A stretch of DNA of 64,000 nucleotides from Glossina fuscipes (taxonomy: Eukaryota > Arthropoda > Insecta > Diptera > Glossinidae): assembly GCF_014805625.2 (NCBI RefSeq), contig NW_023998651.1, positions 268,260-332,259 on the forward strand, in the 5' to 3' direction. Below, piece by piece: positions 57,834-64,000 of the stretch (its first letter is position 1; each line of letters opens with the position of its first letter). Position numbers and translations under genes: made by a program. Below the pieces are notes generated by a model. It was not told the origin of the DNA. It ran no database searches and saw only the letters and a list, made by a program, of their open reading frames with translations.

Positions 57834-58312
57834 TTAGTTTGGGGAAAAAGAAATCCATTATTTTTATATAAACTTCAGGACTTTATTTAACATGCTTCGG
57901 ATTGTCCGATTTGGATCAAATATGCACCGTTTTGTTATATGATTTGTTGCCATTTTAAAGGTAACTTCAAAATGCCTCTATCATAGAAGTCCTGGTCTCT
58001 ATTTGCAAAAAACTCGAGTAGTCGATTTTCACAATCCTCCCTAGATTCCAATTTTTTATCATTAAAGAAATTTTGCAATGCAAGAAAACTGTAAAATGTA
58101 CCGAATTTTCTCTTTGTTCACTTCCATTTTTAACACGCTTTAACTCACAACTGAATGCACTAAACAAAAAACATCAAAAGAATTTTTTTTACTGCGAAAT
58201 GTACAGTATGTAAATGTACAGTATCGGAAATTGTTTGATCGATACTTTATGAGAAATCTATCAGTGCAGCCATCTACCGAAAAAATAATGGATTTCTTCT
58301 TCCCCAAACTAA
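57834..58312 (-). mobile_element. Internally deleted mariner (479 bp) nested in the Polinton
   Basis: TIRs ttagtttggggaaaaagaaa (57,834, continuing tccattattttt) and its inverse at 58,280-58,312, with one mismatch in 32, flanked by TA target duplications at 57,832-57,833 and 58,313-58,314. On the minus strand a transposase start MEVNKEKIRYILQF (ATG at 58,127) jumps to the C-terminal end FANRDQDFYDRGILKLPLKW then YLIQIGQSEAC, ending at 57,887. The catalytic core is gone. ORFs on this stretch are frameshifted shadows. Non-autonomous; would need a transposase in trans. Confidence 0.95.
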
Positions 58313-58429
58313 TATAAGAAAGAAAATCTCTATTTTTTCTCTCATCATCATCATCATCATTAAACAAAAAAAGGGGGAGAACTATAAAAACGGTGCGTTT
58401 AGCTATGTAGAGAACATTACCTTGTAACA

Positions 58430-58948
58430 ATGTATCAAGATAAAATAATTATTATCGATGTGCAAGGTTTCTATAGTGCAAACAAATTTATTCCAAAAGA
58501 AGTTTGCATCTCCAGCTACGACTCACAAATTAAAAATTTCATAATTCAACCTCCATTCAAATATTTAAAGTTAATGGCGAAGAATAGGACTACAAACAAC
58601 TGGTTGTATAATCATATTCATGACTTACGATGGGATGATGGTGATTCAACGTTAAATGTTAAAGAATATCTAAAACCGTCTATCAAAAACACACAAAATC
58701 CCACTGTATATGTTAAAGGACTTGAAAAGTTGAAATGGGTGAAGACGCTAATTGGAGAGGAAATTTGCATACCTAATTTAGATGACTTTAACTGTTCGAA
58801 TATAGATACTTTATATAAAACAGATACAAATACAAATTTATGTAATTATCATTGTTGTAAATATAGATGCGCTCTGAAATATGTTATATTATTACGAAAT
58901 TATGTTAAGTTCAATTTAAAAAATAAAGAGAATATTGAGAATGTTTGA
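58430..58948 (+). CDS. Unknown cargo protein with RNase H/DEDD-like start
   Basis: 172 aa, fully open. Begins MYQDKIIIIDVQGFYSANKF, a beta strand ending D-x-Q as in the first exonuclease (DxE) motif of DEDD proteins, then VCISSYDSQIKNFIIQPPFK, NWLYNHIHDLRWDDGDS, TVYVKGLEKLKWVKTLIGEE (second strand plus helix) and a Cys/His cluster LCNYHCCKYRCALKYVIL. I recall unnamed insect proteins with the same IDVQGF...KEVCI, WLYNHIHDLxWDDG and VYVKGLEKxKW layout, often near mobile elements. Exonuclease activity is not claimed: the acidic set is incomplete by eye. A TATA-like tataaaaa lies at 58,383. Intact beside broken core genes. Confidence 0.6.
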   Translation: MYQDKIIIIDVQGFYSANKFIPKEVCISSYDSQIKNFIIQPPFKYLKLMAKNRTTNNWLYNHIHDLRWDDGDSTLNVKEYLKPSIKNTQNPTVYVKGLEKLKWVKTLIGEEICIPNLDDFNCSNIDTLYKTDTNTNLCNYHCCKYRCALKYVILLRNYVKFNLKNKENIENV

Positions 58949-59063
58949 AAAGAAAAAACTGGTTTTTTAAATAAAAAAAAAAGTAGATAAAGAGTATAAT
59001 AACACTAAGATAATAGCATAGTCATCAGTTGTTTTTATAAATTCATCTGTTTATTATCCCTCG

Positions 59064-59429
59064 TAATAAAAAAAGGTGGTTTCATCAAGAGTTTTCGAAA
59101 ATCTATTGAAAGCGTACGATTGTTGTATTGATAAGGGTCACAGGACTTTCCTCCTAAAAATGATTGATGAATTAAGGATATATAACAATTTATCCTGTTC
59201 GCCACTTATATCATCATCAATATACGGTATACATAGACATGATTCATGAATAAATTGCATAAAAACTAAAAATACCTGCGCCTGCAAACTATTTTACGAG
59301 CGATATAAATTAGCGCAGAAACTTTTTAATTTGTATAACCGCATTTTTTCAAACCACAAAAATTCAGCAGCTTATCTTCACAAAACTTGTAAAGAAAATG
59401 GTATAAATACCGTGCTCAAAGAAATCTAG
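59064..59429 (+). pseudogene. Unrecognised Cys-rich cargo relic
   Basis: Two open stretches in different frames, no ATG: VVSSRVFENLLKAYDCCIDK with GHRTFLLKMIDELR (59,064-59,252), then CIKTKNTCACKLFYERYKLA with QKLFNLYNRIFSNHKN (59,260-59,429). The composition (helical, Lys/Leu-rich, clustered Cys) reads like protein rather than random AT-rich DNA. Not recognised. Confidence 0.35.
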
Positions 59430-59491
59430 CATTACAAGAAGTTTTGAAAGCTACACTAATTTAAATAAAAACAATTAATATAAGAACAAAA

Positions 59492-59852
59492 ATGAATTTC
59501 AATACCTCAAATTTTACCCTATCAATTGTATTCTTCGAAACTCGCAACAGTTATGAAATAAGCAATGGCGAAAGCGAGTTGCTGCAGCAAGTTTTTTTAC
59601 TACACTGGGACACAAACATCGTCCATCAAATGCAGAAATGCTTAGACGAGCAGGTTGCTGAATACTTGGAGACTGATCTCATGGCTAACTGGGATTTACT
59701 CCCAGATTTTAAATTCATTTTTAAGCTCTAGGGAGTTAAGTATTAATATGTATTCTATGCAATATGAAATTTATTTAAAAATAAAGAATAGAAAGCGCCT
59801 CTATGGATTCGTAGAGGTGTGGAGAAATAAAATCCCTATTTATAAAATATAG
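59492..59852 (+). pseudogene. Unrecognised cargo ORF with frameshift
   Basis: 79-aa open frame MNFNTSNFTLSIVFFETRNS, then LLQQVFLLHWDTNIVHQMQK and CLDEQVAEYLETDLMANWDL, ending at 59,731. A second frame overlapping it continues SSRELSINMYSMQYEIYLKI and RLYGFVEVWRNKIPIYK to 59,852, plausibly the true C-terminus after a frameshift near 59,710. Unknown. 59,853-60,677 holds repeats only. Confidence 0.35.
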
Positions 59853-60030
59853 GAAAAATTAACAACAAAACAAATGTGTTTTAATTTTTTCCTTTTTCTA
59901 TCAAGTTTCAGGACTTTATTGAATATTGGAATAATAATATATAATTTTTATTCAGAAAATTAACAACAAAAAAATGTCTTTTAATTTTTTCTTTTTTTTA
60001 TCACATTTCAGGCTTTTTTAAAAATATAAT
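59851..60030 (+). repeat. About 100-bp tandem duplication near right end
   Basis: Unit starts aggaaaaattaacaacaaaac ... ttttaattttttc ... atca-gtttcagg at 59,851 and recurs at about 59,952, with diverged tails (gactttattgaatattgg, then similar text again near 60,090). Confidence 0.65.
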
Positions 60031-60120
60031 ACAACTAGAAAGAATGTTTGAATAGTTTCTTTTTTTGCGTTAATACGGAAAGTAAAGTTTATTGAATTGG
60101 AATAATAAACTGATTTATAA

Positions 60121-60424
60121 GCGGCATTTGTTAAGATAGGTCAGTAAATCAATTAGAAAACAGAAGCACAAGTAAAAACCACAAAAAATTCTAAAAATTC
60201 ATTTTATATATTCATATTATTAATACTTGATTGGTTTTGGAGTACATATGCTGTGAGTACTAAGTTTAGAACTTGGTTGGTTTTCAATTCATACAATTAG
60301 CTTCCTATACTGTAGGGTATATATTAAGTTTAGAACTTCGTTTGCATTGTGTTAGTTAAATTGATCTATAAGCGGCATCTATTAAGATGCCTCAACCAAA
60401 AAGGGCGGTATCTGTTAAGATGCG
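60121..60424 (+). repeat. Subterminal motif gcggcat-tnttaagat, three copies
   Basis: gcggcatttgttaagatagg (60,121), gcggcatctattaagatgcc (60,372), gcggtatctgttaagatgcg (60,405). The first is followed by tcagtaaatc and agcacaagtaaaaaccac, matching sequence inside the right TIR. Confidence 0.75.
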
Positions 60425-60677
60425 TAAACGAAAAGGGGATTTTACTACTCCCGTTATGGCTACCGGAAACGGCACTACGCTGAGCGTTTAGAAATGAGAC
60501 GTAGCTTCTCATTACGAAATATTTAAAAGAAAATCGATTCATCCTACGGATAATCTTGGAAAAATAAAAAAGTATATGACCAAAGGAAACTTTATTAAAT
60601 GTTATATATTGAAATAAACGTAAAATAAATGAGAATTATATTTTACAAAGAAAAAAATGATATGATTAATAACATCC

Positions 60678-61295
60678 AAGAATATTTTTATACAAGTTCT
60701 AGGTCCTTTTTGCGGTTAAAAAACAATATAGATCATCCATTAATAGTGTTAAGATAGGTCCGTAAATCAAAGCACAAGTAAAAACCACAAAGAATTCTCA
60801 CAGTACAAAAATTGTATCGAAATGCACAAGTAAAAACCGCAAAAAATTCTCATAGTACAAAAATTGTCTCGAAATGCACAAAACTCAGCACAATTAACTA
60901 CATACCAGGGTAGGGTATGCTTTGTTTCCAACATACGTTTGCAACAACAACACAACAACACCCTCGAAAACCCTAACACGAACATCCATCTCGGACCCCC
61001 GGGTTCAAAAAAACTCTCACGAATGCCATTTGGGTCACATTCGGACGTCTGCGGGTGGGCGCAAACACCAAAAAAGGCGTGATTCAGCCATTCGGGTGGA
61101 ATGCACCACACTCTTTTTCACCCCAAAACCCAAAAAAACGCGTGACTCATCCCACAAAAAAAGAATGGCACATCAAACAAAAATTTTTTTCAATGTAGCG
61201 CATCCTAAAAGTCACTATTACCGACAAAATCTATACCTTCCGTCTCTTTCTCGCAAAAATTTGCGCAGTGACGTTGAAGGAATATATAATACCTA
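60678..61295 (-). repeat. Right terminal inverted repeat of the Polinton
   Basis: Inverse of 44,493-45,053. Longer than the left copy because of an internal 52-bp duplication (60,772-60,875). The ORFs drawn here (60,767-61,329) are repeat translation, not genes. Confidence 0.92.
60772..60875 (+). repeat. 52-bp tandem duplication inside the right TIR
   Basis: Copies 60,772-60,823 and 60,824-60,875, gcacaagtaaaaacc-caaa-aattctca, with a few differences. The left TIR has one copy. Confidence 0.9.
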
Positions 61296-62296
61296 CTTAA
61301 AAAAATTGTTATTTATTATATGTAAGTAAAAATTAACTAACTTATTTATAACTCTAGTTACGCTCATTAAACCCTAAATTCTTATACTAAAAAGTCTAGT
61401 CCTTTTATTTTGATGCAAAATTGTAATTCAACGCTGCATGATTTCGTTTATAGCTTTATATATAAGTACGAATATAGCTTTCAGTAAGTTACTCTCCCAA
61501 GTAGACATTAGCATGTAAGTGGTAGAGTAAGTAAATACACCTCGTGGTGAAAGCTCTAGATATCAATGCGTTGGTGTGGCAACCAAGAGCTATAAAAGCA
61601 GCGTGCAAACAACGATCTTTCTTTTAGTTGTGCAGCAGCAGTTGAACGAACAGCTAAGTCAAACTAGTAGTAGTTTGTCGTCCCACGCGGATCATATTTC
61701 CTCAGTAAAGAAGAAAACAAGGCTGCCCAATAAATACGTGTTGGTTTTTTCTTTCACCGCGAAGTAACGCAACAAATAAGGCCATCTTGTACTCTTCTTG
61801 AATTCCGCAAATATATAGTTGATCTAACACAAAAATACGAAGTTTCCGTTAATTTAACGAATAAATTTCTTGGAAAGGACCGCTGGACAGCCCTGAACGA
61901 AACTCCAGCTGTAAACAACCCCTGTTACAACACGATTTGTGGTCTCGAATGTGCTCTATTTGCGGTTGTTGTCATGTTTGTATATTAATAGCTAGCACAT
62001 TGAATCGTTCTCCTTATGTAAAGATTAACGGCTTCTATACATGTTCGATCATACGATTTGATACCTAAGATAGCCTTAACAATAAGATATACATGAGGGT
62101 GTCATTATAACACATATCTAAGTAAGTGTTGAGATTGTAACATAGGGGTAGGCAAAATATCTATGCAACAGGGCAATGATGGTGATCGCGACTACGGACG
62201 AGTGTGTCACAATACGCTAATTCTTTCAGTTTTCTTACAGCAGCCAGAGGTAAGGAATATATTTATTTGATATTACCGACAGGGATTTTTTTTGAC
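61296..62296 (+). other. Flank of the Polinton; possible promoter or LTR
   Basis: A TATA-like tataaaag at 61,591-61,598 sits upstream of agttgtgcagcagcagttg and an aataaatac block at about 61,730; another related block (cttggaaagga) recurs at about 62,831. This may be a decayed LTR pair, but no defined ends or coding homology were found. No gene supported. Confidence 0.3.
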
Positions 62297-62488
62297 TTTA
62301 CGGATAGGGGATGGCAGGCTCAGCTTATTCTCCTTTCCTGAACAAGTGATAGGACTACTAAACATTACTTATTGGGGATAACAAGTTTAGCTTAATCGTC
62401 ATCCATGAATAACCGATAGGACTGCGAAACTTTACGGATAGGGGATGGCAGGCTCAGTTTAGTCGCCATCCCTGAATAACGGATGGAA
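62297..62488 (+). repeat. 67-bp tandem repeat, about three copies
   Basis: Units start at 62,297, 62,364 and 62,431. The first and third share tttacggataggggatggca exactly; the second is more diverged (ttattggggataacaagttt). Each ends in a gataggact...aaac-type block or a variant. Confidence 0.85.
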
Positions 62489-64000
62489 CACTCTCTTCAA
62501 AGACGTTGAATTGGTTAGGGACAATAAAAACAAATATAATGAAGGTAGGGACGGACGAGTGGCCCTATAGGCCTGAGGTTGGCTGCTGTAACACTGGATG
62601 CGTGTTTTTTTTTTTGCAGAATCTCTCGCTACAGACAAGATGCGGAAAACACTTTTAAACAAGAGTCGGGTCGCGAATCACCACGCTGGTCTTTTTGGCC
62701 CTTCTATAAAAATCGCTTATAGCTTACGATATAATCTTATTGTAAATACCCTAAGTATTTAAACTCTTCGTAAGCAATAAATATATAAATTAACGAAAAC
62801 CCGAAGGTCCAAGAGTTTTTTTATAAATTTTCTTGGAAAGGAATTTCCTGGGTAACCTTGAGTATACCTCGAAAAGAAGACTCGCTACTAGAAGAACAAG
62901 AAAAAGAGGAGAAAAAGGGAAAAAGTGAGTTGGACGGGTTGGATGTGTGATAGTGAACGCGTTGTTAAAATCAAGTAATTAAAAGTATTAAGATTTCATT
63001 TACCAAAATTTTTTGCGCGATCTTATTTTACTTTGTAATTAAACTAACAAAACATTTCTTTGTATTTCACTCTATATTTGTTTAATACGGTAAAACCTGC
63101 ACTTTTTGAACTTTGCAAAGTTTTGTGCGCGATAAGAACTTCAATCATAAGACATTGGACGATGGTAATAAGACACAGACGAAAATGAAAAAAGTTCTCC
63201 TAAAATATGCTTGAATTGTCCTTTTTTCGGTTTTGTTGGTCAAACTGATGACTCGAGAAAAAGAAAAAGAAGAATGATTGGAAAATGTGCAAAGTTTTTA
63301 AACGGTGATGTGCAACGCTACAGATTATTCAATAAATTATATAAATACGTAGACGTGCTAATAAGTTTTTGTGATGCCAACAGATAGATGGCGAAAAATT
63401 AAAAATATAACAAATATATACATTGAGAGTCTAGAATTGAAACTTGAAGTTGAAGGATATTTTAATTTATCAAAACTTACGGAAATGATTCTAAAAACAA
63501 TGATAATGCAATTCTACATTGAAACCATTCAATTAAATTTGTATAAGATGCCGATTTTTTAACCTTCCAAAGAAATCAAATATAGATCCAATAAAGTAAT
63601 AATTCAAATAAGAACTATTATTAATTTTTTTACTTCCGATAAATATTTGGAATTTTCTCTATTAATTAATATAAATATTCCTTTTCCATAAACATCTAAA
63701 TCAAAACTCTCTGTGAATAATCTCATCCACAAACAATATCATCAATCAAGATAATTTAATGTAAGCATTTTTACAGCGGATATCACTTACAGCAGAATAC
63801 GTCGAATAAGCGCCGCATTGCCCAACAATAAAATTAATGTTTTCCTGTAAGAATTTATATTTAATACTAACAAAAGTTGTGTGAAAATTTAAACTAGAGA
63901 ATTAATATATATTAGCATATAGGCAACAGTAAAATTTCAATAAAGTACCTTTCTCTAAAGAACGTCAAGATAAGTAAGCCTTGGCTACAATGGCATGCTT
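62489..64000. other. No gene recognised
   Basis: AT-rich. The ORFs at 62,459-62,662 (-) and 63,371-63,562 (+) have no features I recognise. Confidence 0.45.

Larger units (their letters stand above)
44493..61295 (+). mobile_element. Polinton/Maverick element (adintovirus-like), 16.8 kb
   Basis: Bounded by inverted repeats (44,493-45,053 and 60,678-61,295) and containing the diagnostic Polinton set: protein-primed polymerase B, chromodomain integrase, adenovirus-type protease, packaging ATPase, penton-like and hexon-like capsid genes. Gene order left to right: SSB-like (+), polB (+), protease (-), hydrophobic peptide (-), PLA2 plus basic tail (-), ATPase (+), unknown conserved protein (+), coiled-coil (+), integrase (+), minor capsid (+), small protein (+), major capsid (+), then six cargo ORFs (+). 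Length fits the usual 15-20 kb. Most core genes are broken. No 6-bp target duplication could be identified, since the outermost repeat bases are degraded. Adintovirus kinship is inferred from gene content. Confidence 0.93.

Noticed and set aside
58140..58430. 96-aa minus-strand ORF with a DDDDD tract
   Set aside because: Runs across the mariner 5' end and a (tca)n microsatellite; the real coding remnant there is the transposase start at 58,127.
60767..61329. Three overlapping ORFs on both strands
   Set aside because: Translation of the right TIR and its 52-bp duplication.

Overview
The window is AT-rich, repeat-dense eukaryotic DNA, almost certainly from an insect and probably a fly. I infer this from the mix of elements: errantivirus-like and other Ty3/gypsy elements, BEL/Pao elements, jockey/CR1/I-like LINEs, mariner elements and a Polinton (Maverick). 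No host protein-coding gene could be supported. Nearly all recognisable coding sequence is transposon or endogenous-virus sequence, most of it broken by stops, frameshifts and deletions. A 10-N gap at 23,107-23,116 marks an assembly join.

Layout of the left two thirds. 1-612 (-) is a gypsy-type gag end. 1,921-3,228 (+) is a truncated LINE. 4,916-10,976 (-) is a structurally complete Ty3/gypsy element with two LTRs, a 4-bp target duplication (atat), a SAP-domain gag and a pol, all inactivated. 11,260-13,060 (-) is a second, badly decayed gypsy. 13,950-14,745 (-) is a mariner transposase relic and 16,118-16,780 (-) a jockey-like LINE relic. 19,110-24,440 (-) holds pieces of a BEL/Pao-type gag and integrase, followed downstream by a retroviral-type envelope relic. 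26,985-30,219 (+) is a LINE with ORF1 and ORF2. 30,652-30,898 is a second 3' end of the first LINE family. 31,140-31,640 (-) is a gypsy RT piece, 33,990-35,235 (+) a BEL gag/protease/pol piece, and 37,200-39,720 (-) another LINE. 40,970-44,085 (+) is a gypsy pol relic interrupted by a tRNA-derived SINE with clear 8-bp target duplications.

The main feature is a 16.8-kb Polinton at about 44,493-61,295, bounded by terminal inverted repeats of roughly 0.55-0.6 kb. Its replication genes are a protein-primed DNA polymerase B and a small putative ssDNA-binding protein. Its integration gene is a DDE integrase with a chromodomain. Its virus-like genes are an adenovirus-type protease, a packaging ATPase, a double-jelly-roll-type major capsid protein, a penton-like minor capsid protein, a phospholipase A2 domain joined to a basic tail, a small hydrophobic virion-type peptide and a coiled-coil fibre-like protein. 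At its right end is an unusual cargo block: two related Thr-rich putatively secreted proteins, a small Cys-containing protein, an intact 172-aa protein opening like an RNase H/DEDD fold, and two further unrecognised relics. Most core genes carry stops or frameshifts and the polymerase lacks its exonuclease region, so this copy is a fossil. The minor capsid gene and two cargo ORFs remain fully open. A 479-bp internally deleted mariner is nested inside it. Subterminal and intergenic tandem repeats are prominent.

Long stretches between elements showed no gene I could support and are listed as such.
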